This document shows positions 23,752 to 32,458 of a stretch of 64,000 nucleotides of DNA, piece after piece; position 1 is the first letter of the stretch, and each line of letters starts with the position of its first letter. The position numbers and the translations under genes are program-made. Source of the stretch: CAIWHR01 sp963734085 (GTDB lineage Bacteria; Pseudomonadota; Gammaproteobacteria; Burkholderiales; Casimicrobiaceae); the NCBI GenBank assembly GCA_963734085.1, contig CAVTFT010000010.1, positions 372,001 to 436,000 on the forward strand, read 5' to 3'. Below the pieces are notes generated by a model, which was not told the DNA's origin, did no database searches, and worked only from the letters and a program-made list of their open reading frames with translations.

Positions 23752-25343
23752 TGAAGCCGGTGAAAACTCTCGGTATCGCGGTGGCGTGTGCAACGCTCTT
23801 GCTGTCGATCTCCGACGTCAGCCTTGCACAGCTCGTCGACCGCACCAAGGCGCCGAACGTCGCCAATGAAGGCATCGCCAAGTCGCTGGCGCAACAGATC
23901 GGCGCCGACCGCGGCGACTGGATGACGCCCAACTCGTCGTCATTCATCATCGCACGCGATCCGTTCCGCGCGGTTCGCCGCGGCCGCCAGCTCTTCCAGC
24001 GCAAGTTCACGCAAGAAGAAGGCCAAGGCCCGATGGCCGGCGACGGCCGTGGCGACGTCAACGTGAATCTCGCGATCGGCGCCGGGCTCGCCGACAGTTG
24101 TGCGGCTTGCCATGGCCGGCCGCGCGGGTCGGCTGGCGCGGGCGGCGACGTCGCGACGCGGCCGGACAGTCGGGATGCGCCGCATCTGTTCGGTCTCGGC
24201 CTGAAGGAGATGCTCGGGGACGAGATCACGACCGACCTGCGCGCGCTTCGGGCGCAGGCCTCGGCGCAAGCGCAGGCGTCCAAAGCGCCTGTCACCGTCG
24301 CGCTCACGAGCAACGGTATTCACTATGGCGCGCTCGTCGCGCTGCCGGATGGATCCTTCGACACTTCGCGGGTCGTTGGCGTCGATCCGGACCTTCGCGT
24401 TCGACCCTTTTTCGCGCACGGCGGAAAGATTTCGATACGCGGATTCGTCGTCGGCGCGCTGAACGACGAAATGGGCCTGCAGGCCGTCGATCCCGAGCTC
24501 GCGGCCGCCAAAGCCGGCGGGCGCTTCATCACTCCGTCGGGCATGGTGCTCGACGGCGCGAACGATCAGCTGGATTCGGAAGCGTCGCCGCTTACGCGCG
24601 CCGACGCGGACCCGGACACCGACGGCGTCGCCAACGAGATTCCGCGCAGCCTCGTCGACTATCTCGAGTTCTACCTGCTGAACTATTTCAAGCCCGCCAC
24701 CTATCGGGCCACGCCGACGAGCGCGAGAGGCCGAGGGCTCTTCGATCGGATCGGCTGCGGGGGCTGCCACATCGCCGATCTGCAGATCCGCCGCGATCGA
24801 CGCGTCGCCGACGTCGAAACCGTCTACGACCCGGAGCATGGGCTGTTCAACCACCTCTATTCGACCGCAACGCCGCTCATCAACGCGGTCGACGATCGCA
24901 GCGGGTATCCGCCGATCAAGCAGCCGAAGCTGCAGTCATTCCTCGTGCGGAACATCTTCACCGATTTCAAGCGGCACGACGTCGGACCGGGATTTTACGA
25001 GCGCAACTACGACGGCTCGATGCGCCGCGAGTTCATGACCACTCCGCTCTGGGGCGTGGGCATGACGGCGCCGTACGGGCACGACGGTCGCAGCATCAAC
25101 CTGACGGAGGTGATCCTGCGCCATGGCGGGGAGGCACAGCCGGCCCGCGACGCATTCGCGCGGCTGCCCGACGTTCAGCAGGGGTTCATCGTCGAGTTCC
25201 TGAGCACGCTGGTGCTGTTCCCTCCGGACGACACGGCGTCCAACCTCAACCCCGGCGATCGAAACGCGGCGGGCTTTCCGCAATACGGCCATGGCAGCAT
25301 CAAGCTGACGGTGCTGTTCAACGACCCGAGTGATCCCGAGTGA
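23748..25343 (+). CDS. Secreted di-haem oxidoreductase (DUF1111/thiol oxidoreductase-like, peroxidase-related)
   Basis: A 531-residue periplasmic protein with a signal peptide (about residues 1-28, ending SLAQ) and two haem c sites, CAACH at 118-122 and CGGCH at 337-341. The C-terminal half has MTTPLWGVGMTAPYGHDGRS, characteristic of di-haem oxidoreductases related to MauG and bacterial cytochrome c peroxidases. The family is often labelled thiol oxidoreductase, but substrates are mostly unproven. The start is the first of two adjacent ATGs (23748) with GGAGGG five bases upstream. It is the last gene of a four-gene cluster divergent from the STAND regulators, and a strong hairpin follows the stop. 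Confidence 0.85.
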   Translation: MMKPVKTLGIAVACATLLLSISDVSLAQLVDRTKAPNVANEGIAKSLAQQIGADRGDWMTPNSSSFIIARDPFRAVRRGRQLFQRKFTQEEGQGPMAGDGRGDVNVNLAIGAGLADSCAACHGRPRGSAGAGGDVATRPDSRDAPHLFGLGLKEMLGDEITTDLRALRAQASAQAQASKAPVTVALTSNGIHYGALVALPDGSFDTSRVVGVDPDLRVRPFFAHGGKISIRGFVVGALNDEMGLQAVDPELAAAKAGGRFITPSGMVLDGANDQLDSEASPLTRADADPDTDGVANEIPRSLVDYLEFYLLNYFKPATYRATPTSARGRGLFDRIGCGGCHIADLQIRRDRRVADVETVYDPEHGLFNHLYSTATPLINAVDDRSGYPPIKQPKLQSFLVRNIFTDFKRHDVGPGFYERNYDGSMRREFMTTPLWGVGMTAPYGHDGRSINLTEVILRHGGEAQPARDAFARLPDVQQGFIVEFLSTLVLFPPDDTASNLNPGDRNAAGFPQYGHGSIKLTVLFNDPSDPE

Positions 25344-25406
25344 CCTTCGGGCAGTGCTTCCGGCCTCCGAGACCAGACCCGCACAATTCACGACCGCTCG
25401 TGAAGA

Positions 25407-25432
25407 AAGGGCCTGCGCACGCGCAGGCCCTT
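25407..25432. terminator. Intrinsic terminator between convergent genes
   Basis: A perfect 12-bp inverted repeat, AAGGGCCTGCGC / GCGCAGGCCCTT, separated by two bases. It lies 63 bases after the di-haem oxidoreductase stop and 52 bases after the hsp20 stop. On each strand the stem is followed by a short T-containing run (TTGTT one way, TTTCTTC the other), so it can end both convergent transcripts. Confidence 0.75.
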
Positions 25433-25484
25433 GTTACTTCGTCTCCGGCGGAGACCGACATTGCGTCGGCCGCCGCGCTGCCGT

Positions 25485-25910
25485 CTACAACACCGGCAGC
25501 TTCCTTCCCGTCACGCCCGCCTTGCGCACGAGCTTCAGCTCAAGCACGCCGCCGTCATACCTGGCGACGCTCTTCGACTCGTCCAGCTCATGCGGCAGCG
25601 TGAAGCTGCGATAGATGTTGCCATAGTACCTTTCACTGCGCAGCATCTTGTCGCCTTCCTTCTTTTCCCATTCACGCTTCACTTCGCCCGTGATGGTGAC
25701 TTCGTTGCCTTCGATTTCGACGTTGATGTTTTCTTTCTTCACGCCGGGCATATCAGCGTGGATCATGTAGCCGTCACCGGTTTCGGTCACGTCCATCTTG
25801 ATCGTGACCGGCGTACGGGCGCCCTCCATGCGGACGGGCTTGAAGAACCCGCGGAACAACTCATCGAAGCCGGTGTCGAGGAACGGATCATACGTTACGA
25901 GGTTCGTCAT
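25485..25910 (-). CDS. Hsp20/alpha-crystallin family small heat-shock protein
   Basis: A 141-residue ATP-independent chaperone that holds unfolding proteins in large oligomers. The alpha-crystallin domain spans about residues 35-130 (MDVTETGDGYMIHADMPGVK, then VTITGEVKREWEKKEGDKM, then DGGVLELKL). The C-terminal LPVL resembles the I/V-x-I/V anchor. The ATG at 25910 is supported by AAGGAGGG just upstream. The upstream region holds an FNR-like box rather than an obvious sigma-32 promoter, suggesting induction when oxygen is low. Confidence 0.93.
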   Translation of the reverse strand: MTNLVTYDPFLDTGFDELFRGFFKPVRMEGARTPVTIKMDVTETGDGYMIHADMPGVKKENINVEIEGNEVTITGEVKREWEKKEGDKMLRSERYYGNIYRSFTLPHELDESKSVARYDGGVLELKLVRKAGVTGRKLPVL

Positions 25911-26015
25911 GACGCCCTCCTTCCACCTCGTGCCACCTTGGGTCGGATCACGAGACCTCGGGACCCTTCCCGATATTAATTTTGGACCCGTGCGAAAACA
26001 TTGCAAGCACAGGGT

Positions 26016-26029
26016 TTGACCGGGATCAA
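26016..26029. promoter_or_regulatory. FNR/ANR-type box upstream of hsp20
   Basis: TTGAC-CGGG-ATCAA matches the FNR/CRP-family consensus TTGAT-N4-ATCAA at nine of ten positions. It lies about 106 bases upstream of the hsp20 start in a spacer that also has an AT-rich stretch (25973-25985) suitable as a -10 region. The distance from that -10 suggests an activator position near -55 to -60, which is not the canonical -41.5 but is compatible with upstream activation. Confidence 0.5.
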
Positions 26030-26111
26030 TCGCGCGCATGTATCCGCCCTGCCGCCGCGAAGAGGCGCGACGTTTCGCCGCAGCGGCTGGGCTCCGTGCC
26101 GCGCGCGAATC

Positions 26112-27035
26112 TCAGCTGAGTTCCGATGCGGTCGCCGCGACGATGCGGAACGCCGCGCGAAATCGATGGCCGGGCGCGACGATGTGCAGCCCGCGTCCGG
26201 TCGACAACGCGTTGGTCGGCGCGGTCATCGGCTCGAGCGCGATCAATTCGCCGTGCCGCGGTGCGTAGATCTGCGCGTAACGGTAGCCCGCAAGAAGCTC
26301 CACGGTGATTCGCAATCCCGCACCGGCGACCGACAGTTCCGTGCGTTCCCCGGAGAGGGCGAAGCCGTCGTCGAAGTCGCGCTCGCCCAGCACGCCGTCC
26401 TGCGCGGCCAACGCCTCCTCCGCTCCGGTCGGAATGCCGCGCGCGTCCGTGACTGCTCTGCGCATCGCCGGCAGTCGCAGGCGCCACGCCGCCCGAGGCG
26501 CCCCGGGAAGCCCGAGATAGGGATGGAAGCCGAAGCTCACCGGCACCGCGTCCCTGGCCGTCGCAATCACCGTCGTCTCGAGCATCAGCCCTTCGTGGCC
26601 GAGCGTCGCCTCGAGCTCGATCCGATGCCGAAACGGAAACACGGCGAGAAGATCGGCGCGAGTCCATTCGAGCGCCGCGCGGATCCAGTTCGGCCTCGCC
26701 TCGATCACCGTCCACGCGAGCCGCGACCACGGCACGCCGTGAATCGGCAGCCCGTGCATGTCGCGATGGACCAGCGGCGACGATCGCGCGAGAACAACGT
26801 CGCGGCCTGCGGCGCGATAGCGCTCGCCGTCGAGCCGGTTCGCCCACGGATAGAGCAGCGGAATGCCGGCGGTGGTGCCGGCCGCGGCAGCGACGTCGAG
26901 ATCGTCGACGCGACGCAGAAGCTCGACCCCGCGGTGGGTCAGCGACGCGCCGAGCATGCCGTGCGCGGGCAGAAATACCGCAGCGAGATCACCGGCGACG
27001 AGCGTGCGTGCCGATGGTGCGTCGATGATGCTCAT
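26112..27035 (-). CDS. galM: Aldose 1-epimerase (mutarotase)
   Basis: A 307-residue beta-sandwich epimerase that interconverts alpha and beta anomers of glucose or related sugars, possibly hexose 6-phosphates. Active-site features: the histidines in VHRDMHGLPIHG and in FGFHPYLGLPG, and the catalytic Glu in LIALEPMTAPTNAL. The start at 27035 overlaps the stop of a 31-codon mini-ORF (ATGA); there is only a GGGGG run for ribosome binding. It is the last gene of the pentose phosphate operon, where an epimerase would speed anomer supply to the glucokinase-like enzyme and glucose-6-phosphate dehydrogenase. Confidence 0.88.
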   Translation of the reverse strand: MSIIDAPSARTLVAGDLAAVFLPAHGMLGASLTHRGVELLRRVDDLDVAAAAGTTAGIPLLYPWANRLDGERYRAAGRDVVLARSSPLVHRDMHGLPIHGVPWSRLAWTVIEARPNWIRAALEWTRADLLAVFPFRHRIELEATLGHEGLMLETTVIATARDAVPVSFGFHPYLGLPGAPRAAWRLRLPAMRRAVTDARGIPTGAEEALAAQDGVLGERDFDDGFALSGERTELSVAGAGLRITVELLAGYRYAQIYAPRHGELIALEPMTAPTNALSTGRGLHIVAPGHRFRAAFRIVAATASELS

Positions 27036-27127
27036 GGCTGTGCCCCCGCGCTTGCAGCTGTCGCCGCTGCGCGCTCCCCCGAGGCAGACTGCAGCCGCGC
27101 GGTCCTCGGCGACCCAGCGGCGCTCAT
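27032..27127 (-). other. 31-codon bridging mini-ORF between tkt and galM (repeat-derived)
   Basis: An ATG (27127-27125), 19 bases after the tkt stop, opens a frame that ends in a TGA (27034-27032) overlapping the galM start as ATGA. The peptide begins MSAAGSPRTA and ends AASAGAQP. Its two ends match the spacer between mlaE and mlaF: GGGC(G/T)ATGAGCGCC at the start and GCAGCGG(C/T)GACAGC(T/C)GCAAGCG(C/T)GGGGG before the downstream ATG. This identifies both as members of one repeat family. Confidence 0.5.
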
Positions 27128-27145
27128 CGCCCCATCTCGCGGACG

Positions 27146-29221
27146 TCAGCCGCGCTGGACGAGCTCGCGCGCAAGCGCCGTTACGACTTCGGGCTCGAAC
27201 CCGAACTTCTTCTGCAGCTCCTTCAGTGGCGCCGACGCCCCGAAGGTCTGCATGCCGATGACGCGCCCGCCGGGCCCGACGTAGCGTTCCCAGCCGAAGG
27301 TAGACCCCTGCTCGATCGCGATCCGCGCCTTGACGCCGGGCGGCAGCACGCTGTCGCGATACGCCTGCGTCTGCTGCTCGAAAATGTCCCACGACGGCAT
27401 CGAGACGACCCGCGAGCGAATGCCGGCGGCGACGAGCGATTCGTGCGCTTGCACGGCGAGGCTCACTTCGCTGCCCGTGGCGATCAGGATGACGTCCGGC
27501 GTGCCGGACGGCGCGTCGGCAAGCACGTAGGCGCCGCGCGCAACGCCCGAAGCCGGCGCGTATTTCGTTCGGTCGAGCGTGGGCAGCGGTTGGCGCGACA
27601 GCACGATTGCGGCGGGGCGATGGCGGAGCGGCATCACGCAGCGATAAGCCTCGACCACCTCGTTGGCGTCGCCGGGGCGGATCAACGTGAGCCCGGGAAC
27701 GGCGCGCAGCGAAGCGAGCTGCTCGATGGGCTGGTGCGTCGGTCCGTCCTCGCCGTCGCCCATCGCATCGTGCGTGAACACGAAGATCGTCGGCAGCTCC
27801 ATCAGCGCCGACAGCCGGATTGCCGGCCGCGCATAGTCGCTGAAGATGAAGAACGTCGCGCCGAAGGCCCGCAGCTTCGAAAGCGACAGGCCGTTCACGA
27901 TGGCAGCCATCGCGTGCTCGCGGATTCCGAAGTGCAGGTTCTTGCCGCCCGGCGTTCCAGGCTCGACGTCGCCTGCGTTTTCGAACTTGAGCGTCGTCTT
28001 GTTCGACGGCCCGAGATCGGCCGAACCGCCGATGAGCCACGGAATGTTCTGTGCGAGGACGTTCAGCACCTGGCCCGACGCGTCGCGTCCGGCGACGCCC
28101 TTCGCATCGGCAGGAAAGACCGGCAGGTCGCGGTCCCACGCGCGCGGAAGATCGCGTCGCTGCATTTGTTCGATCTCGCTCGCGAGCTCGAAGTGCTTTG
28201 ACGTGTACGCGGCGAACAGGTTCGTCCATTGGCGATGCGCCTCACCGCCGCGCGCACCGATGCCGGCGGCGAAGTGCTCGCGGACGCCATCCGGAACGAG
28301 GAACTGCGCGTCCTCCGGCCAACCGTACGCGCGCTTGACGAGGCGAACCTCGTCGGCACCGAGCGGCTCGCCGTGCGCAGCCGCCGTGTCCTGCCGGTGC
28401 GGCGACCCGTAGCCGATGTGGCTGTCGAGAATGATCAGCGTCGGCCGGCCCTTCGTCTGCCGGAACGTGTGCAGCGCGTTTGCGATGAGCTCGACGTCGT
28501 TCGCGTCGCCGACGCGAAGGACGTTCCATTCGTAGCCTTGAAATCGCGCCGCGACGTCCTCGGTGAACGCGATCTTCGTGCTGCCCTCGATCGTGATGTG
28601 ATTGTTGTCGTAGATCCAGCACAGGTTGTCGAGGCCGAGATGGCCGGCGAGCGACGCGGCCTCGGAGCCGACGCCTTCCATCAGACAGCCGTCGCCGCAC
28701 ACCGCGTAGATCGCGTAGTCGAAGATAGCGAAGCCCGGCTTGTTGTAGCGGCTCGCAAGCCAGCGTTGACCGATCGCCATCCCGACGCTGGTGGCGATGC
28801 CCTGGCCCAGCGGACCGGTCGTCGTCTCGACGCCCGAGACCCAGTGATATTCCGGATGGCCAGGTGCCTTGCTGCCCAATTGGCGGAAGCGCTTGATGTC
28901 GTCGAGCGTGACCGCGGGCGCACCAAGCCGTTCGTAGTCGGCATTCACCGCCCGCGTGCCGGTGAGATGCAGCACCGACCACAAAAGCATCGACGCGTGA
29001 CCATTCGAAAGCACGAAGCGGTCGCGGTTGGGCCAGATCGGGTCTTGCGGATCGAAGCGCATCACGCGGTTCCACAGCGTGTAGACGAGTGGCGCCAGCG
29101 CCATCGGCGTTCCCGGATGGCCGGAATTCGCCCCCTGCACCGCGTCGATCGACAGCGTGCGAATCGTGTTGATGCAGAGCGTGTCGAGCTCCTCGGGGGA
29201 TGCCATCGCGGTCTCCATCAT
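27146..29221 (-). CDS. tkt: Transketolase
   Basis: A thiamine-diphosphate enzyme of 691 residues that moves two-carbon units between sugar phosphates in the non-oxidative pentose phosphate pathway. It shows the TPP-binding region GDGCLMEGVGSEAASLAGHL with the following IYDNNHITIEG, and the second-half segments GGSADLGPSNKT and HDAMGDGEDGPTHQPIEQL. Two ATGs stand at the start; the first (29221) overlaps the stop of the 6-phosphogluconolactonase gene as ATGA, which supports it. It lies in a nine-gene sugar-phosphate operon on the minus strand. Confidence 0.96.
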   Translation of the reverse strand: MMETAMASPEELDTLCINTIRTLSIDAVQGANSGHPGTPMALAPLVYTLWNRVMRFDPQDPIWPNRDRFVLSNGHASMLLWSVLHLTGTRAVNADYERLGAPAVTLDDIKRFRQLGSKAPGHPEYHWVSGVETTTGPLGQGIATSVGMAIGQRWLASRYNKPGFAIFDYAIYAVCGDGCLMEGVGSEAASLAGHLGLDNLCWIYDNNHITIEGSTKIAFTEDVAARFQGYEWNVLRVGDANDVELIANALHTFRQTKGRPTLIILDSHIGYGSPHRQDTAAAHGEPLGADEVRLVKRAYGWPEDAQFLVPDGVREHFAAGIGARGGEAHRQWTNLFAAYTSKHFELASEIEQMQRRDLPRAWDRDLPVFPADAKGVAGRDASGQVLNVLAQNIPWLIGGSADLGPSNKTTLKFENAGDVEPGTPGGKNLHFGIREHAMAAIVNGLSLSKLRAFGATFFIFSDYARPAIRLSALMELPTIFVFTHDAMGDGEDGPTHQPIEQLASLRAVPGLTLIRPGDANEVVEAYRCVMPLRHRPAAIVLSRQPLPTLDRTKYAPASGVARGAYVLADAPSGTPDVILIATGSEVSLAVQAHESLVAAGIRSRVVSMPSWDIFEQQTQAYRDSVLPPGVKARIAIEQGSTFGWERYVGPGGRVIGMQTFGASAPLKELQKKFGFEPEVVTALARELVQRG

Positions 29222-29919
29222 TGCTGCTGGGCTTGCGCACCCGCCGCAGCCGCGTCGGCGAGGACCACTGCCCGATCACCATCCACACGGCCCGCCGGGA
29301 TGCCGCGATCGCCAGCCGTGAGGCGGGCGAGCATCGCTGCCTTTTCCGCGCCGGTCGCAAGCCAGAGGATCCGCCGGGCACGATTCAACGCCGGATAGGT
29401 GAGCGTCATCCGCATTCTTCCGAGATAGACGCCGGTGACCGCCACGTCGCGATCGACGACGTCGAGAACGGGATCGCCCGGCACGAGCGAGGCCGTGTGC
29501 CCGTCGGGACCGAGGCCGAGATGAACGAGATCGAGCACCGGCGGTGAAGCGGCGACCGTCGCGAGCTCGCGCGCGTAGCGGGCGGCGGCGCCGGCGAGAT
29601 CCGCGTCCTCGACCGGCATCGCGTGCACATTGGCCCGCGGTATCGCGGCGTTCGCAGGCAGACTCTCGGCGATATGGGTGAGATTGCGGTCGGGATCGCC
29701 GGCCGGCGCGACGCGCTCGTCCACCTGGAACAGATGCACGCCGCTCCACGGCAGTTGCTGCGTCGCGAGAATGCGCAGCATCAGCCACGGCGTGCGGCCG
29801 CCGCTCACCGCCAGCACGAAGCGGCCCCGCGCCGCGATCGCCGCGCGCGCTTCGGAAGCGATGAACTGGGCGGCGCGACGAGCGGCGGCATCGGCATCGG
29901 CGAGCACTTCGATGTTCAC
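29218..29919 (-). CDS. pgl: 6-phosphogluconolactonase
   Basis: A 233-residue enzyme that hydrolyses 6-phosphogluconolactone in the oxidative pentose phosphate pathway. Family motifs are VSGGRTPWLML, FQVDERVAPAGDPDRNL and GLGPDGHTASLVPG. I chose a GTG start at 29919 (protein beginning VNIEVLAD), which gives the usual family length. An extended reading back to 29991 would add residues overlapping the 3' end of zwf. It is 22 bases downstream of zwf and overlaps tkt by four bases. Confidence 0.9.
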   Translation of the reverse strand: MNIEVLADADAAARRAAQFIASEARAAIAARGRFVLAVSGGRTPWLMLRILATQQLPWSGVHLFQVDERVAPAGDPDRNLTHIAESLPANAAIPRANVHAMPVEDADLAGAAARYARELATVAASPPVLDLVHLGLGPDGHTASLVPGDPVLDVVDRDVAVTGVYLGRMRMTLTYPALNRARRILWLATGAEKAAMLARLTAGDRGIPAGRVDGDRAVVLADAAAAGAQAQQQ

Positions 29920-29941
29920 GATCGAATCCGAAGGTGCGAGT

Positions 29942-31321
29942 TCAGGCGGGGGTGACGATCGGATTCTGCCAGCCCCGCGACGGCACGACACGTGCGTCGA
30001 CCTCCTTCGGCCCCCACGTGCCCGGCTCGTATTCGAAGACGGGCGTGCCCTGCTTCAGGACCGGGTCGACGATGCGCCACGCCTCTTCGACGTAGTCCTC
30101 GCGCGCGAACAGCGTCGCGTCACCGGCCATCGCATCGCCCAGCACCCTCTCGTAGGCGTCCATCTCGTCGGGGCCCGGACGCTGGCTCGCGAGGAGCTCC
30201 GTCTGCTGCCCGATCATCCGGTCCTCGAGATCCATCACCGTGACTCCGATCGCGATCGCCGTCTCGGGGCTGATGCGGAAGCGGACCTGGTTCGATACAC
30301 CGGTGCAGGCAGGAAAGATTTTGGGCGCACGGCGCAAGCGGACGATGGCCTCGGTGCACGTCACCGGCAGCGACTTGCCGGCCCGAATGTAAAACGGCAC
30401 GCCTGCCCAGCGCCACGAATCGATCTCGAGCTTCAGCGCGGCGAACGTCTCGACGTGCGAGTCCGGCGCCACGCCCGGCTCGTTCCGATAGCCGCGAAAC
30501 TGGCCGCGCACGAGGTCCTGCGCCTCGATCGGCGGAATCGCCTTCAGGACCTTGACCTTTTCGTCGCGCATCGATTCGCTGTCGGTGCGGGCGGGCGGCT
30601 CCATCGCGAGGTTCGCGAGCACCTGGAACAGATGATTCTGGACGACGTCGCGCACGGTGCCGATCTGGTCGTAGAACGCGCCGCGACCCTGGATGCCGAA
30701 GCTCTCGGCCATCGTGATCTGCACGCTTTTCACGAACTTGCGATTCCAGAACGATTCGAGGAACGCATTCGCGAAACGGAAGAACACCATGTTGTGAACC
30801 GGGCGCTTGCCGAGATAATGGTCGATGCGGAAGATGTGCGCCTCGTCGAACGTCCCGAGCAGGATCCGGTTCAGCGCCTGCGCCGAGGCGAGGTCCCGGC
30901 CGAACGGCTTTTCGAGGATGACGCGCGCGCCGGGCGTGCAGCCCGACTGCGCGAGCTGCTCGACGACCTTGCCGAACAACACCGGGGGAATAGCGAGATA
31001 GTGCGCCGGGTGCCGCGCGCCGGCGAGCACTTTGCGCAACGCCGCGAACGTTGCGCCGTCAGCGTAATCGCCGTCGACGTAGCGGAGCAGGCTCGAGAGC
31101 TTCGCGAATGCCGCCGGATCGAGTCCGCCGTATTGCTCCAGGCTGTCCTTGGCCCGCGCCTTCAGGTTGTCGAGGTTCCAGCCCGCCTTGGCAACGCCGA
31201 TCACCGGCACGTCCAGATGGCCGCGCTTGATCATCGCCTGCAGCGCCGGAAAGATCTTCTTGTGCGCGAGGTCGCCGGTCGCGCCGAAAAAGACCAGCGC
31301 GTCGGATTGGAGTTCGCTCAT
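29942..31321 (-). CDS. zwf: Glucose-6-phosphate 1-dehydrogenase
   Basis: A 459-residue dehydrogenase that oxidizes glucose 6-phosphate to 6-phosphogluconolactone with NADP or NAD. The N-terminal nucleotide-binding region contains FFGATGDLAHKKIFPAL. The active-site motif FRIDHYLGKRPVHN holds the substrate-binding Lys and catalytic His. The C-terminal half has VRGQFRGYRNEPGV and PFYIRAGKSLP. Start ATG at 31321. It is 26 bases downstream of gnd and 22 upstream of pgl, in the same operon. Confidence 0.96.
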   Translation of the reverse strand: MSELQSDALVFFGATGDLAHKKIFPALQAMIKRGHLDVPVIGVAKAGWNLDNLKARAKDSLEQYGGLDPAAFAKLSSLLRYVDGDYADGATFAALRKVLAGARHPAHYLAIPPVLFGKVVEQLAQSGCTPGARVILEKPFGRDLASAQALNRILLGTFDEAHIFRIDHYLGKRPVHNMVFFRFANAFLESFWNRKFVKSVQITMAESFGIQGRGAFYDQIGTVRDVVQNHLFQVLANLAMEPPARTDSESMRDEKVKVLKAIPPIEAQDLVRGQFRGYRNEPGVAPDSHVETFAALKLEIDSWRWAGVPFYIRAGKSLPVTCTEAIVRLRRAPKIFPACTGVSNQVRFRISPETAIAIGVTVMDLEDRMIGQQTELLASQRPGPDEMDAYERVLGDAMAGDATLFAREDYVEEAWRIVDPVLKQGTPVFEYEPGTWGPKEVDARVVPSRGWQNPIVTPA

Positions 31322-31347
31322 CGCAGGCTCTCCCCTATCTGGGCGCG

Positions 31348-32367
31348 TTACTTTCCGGACGTCTTTTCCAGATGGCCGCCGAACCCGTAGCGCATCGCCG
31401 ACAGGAGCTTGTTCTGGAAATCGGCTTCGCCGCGCGAGCTGAAGCGCTCGTAAAGCGCGGTCGTCAGCACCGGCGCGGGCACCGCCTCGTCGATCGCCGC
31501 CTTGATCGTCCAGCGGCCTTCGCCCGAGTCGGAGACGCGACCCGCGAAATTCGCGAGCGCCGGATCGGCTGCAAGCGCCGTCGCCGTCAGATCGAGCAGC
31601 CACGAGGCGATGACGCTGCCGCGGCGCCACACTTCGGCGATGTCGGGAAGATCGAGGTCGTACGCATAGTGCTCGGGATCGCGCAGCGGCGTCGTCTCGG
31701 CGTCGATTTCGTGCTGTTTCTTGCCGACGTTGGCCGCACGGAGGATGCCGAGACCTTCGGCGTACGCGGCCATGAGCCCGTACTCGATCCCGTTGTGGAC
31801 CATCTTGACAAAATGGCCGGCACCGTTGGCGCCGCAGTGCAGGTAGCCCTGCTCGGCGGTGCCGCCCTTCCTGTCGCGGCCCGGCGTGCGATCGATCGCG
31901 CCTGGGCCCGGCGCCAGCGTGGCGAAGATCGGATCGAGATGCTTCACCGTGGGGACCTCGCCGCCGATCATCATGCAGTACCCGCGCTCGAGCCCCCAGA
32001 CGCCGCCGCTCGTCCCGACATCGACGTAGTGGATACCCGAAGGCGAAAGTTCGCCCGCCCGGCGGATGTCGTCGACGTAGTAGGAATTGCCGCCGTCGAT
32101 CAGGATGTCGCCGGCTTCGAGATGCGGCAACAGGCCGGCAATGGTCTTGTCGACGACGGCGGCGGGAACCATCAGCCAGACCGCACGCGGCTTCGCGAGC
32201 TTCCCTACGAAATCGGCGACCGACTGGGCGCCGACCGCCTTCTCCTTCGCGAGCGCCTCCACCGCCTTCGGCGACACGTCGAACACGACGCATTCGTGGT
32301 CGCTCCGGATGAGCCGCCGCACCATGTTCGCCCCCATCCGGCCGAGTCCGATCATTCCGAGTTGCAT
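31348..32367 (-). CDS. gnd: 6-phosphogluconate dehydrogenase (decarboxylating), short NAD-type
   Basis: A 339-residue enzyme that converts 6-phosphogluconate to ribulose 5-phosphate. The Rossmann motif GLGRMGANM is followed by VVFDVSPKAV. The acidic Asp at the end of the second strand, in place of the Asn-Arg-Thr of NADP enzymes, predicts NAD preference. The substrate region DVGTSGGVWGLERGYCMMIGG and the catalytic Lys in GHFVKMVHNGIEYG are present. Length matches the GndA/YqeC short class, not the 470-residue E. coli type. An NAD-dependent Gnd would split NADPH from NADH production between zwf and gnd; that is inference. Confidence 0.92.
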   Translation of the reverse strand: MQLGMIGLGRMGANMVRRLIRSDHECVVFDVSPKAVEALAKEKAVGAQSVADFVGKLAKPRAVWLMVPAAVVDKTIAGLLPHLEAGDILIDGGNSYYVDDIRRAGELSPSGIHYVDVGTSGGVWGLERGYCMMIGGEVPTVKHLDPIFATLAPGPGAIDRTPGRDRKGGTAEQGYLHCGANGAGHFVKMVHNGIEYGLMAAYAEGLGILRAANVGKKQHEIDAETTPLRDPEHYAYDLDLPDIAEVWRRGSVIASWLLDLTATALAADPALANFAGRVSDSGEGRWTIKAAIDEAVPAPVLTTALYERFSSRGEADFQNKLLSAMRYGFGGHLEKTSGK

Positions 32368-32458
32368 GATGAATTCCTTCGTCGAGTTGGAGTGCGAAGT
32401 GTGTACAGCGAATGGCGTTCGTGCCGGTCCTTGGCGACGCGATGCATCCGGCCCGCCA

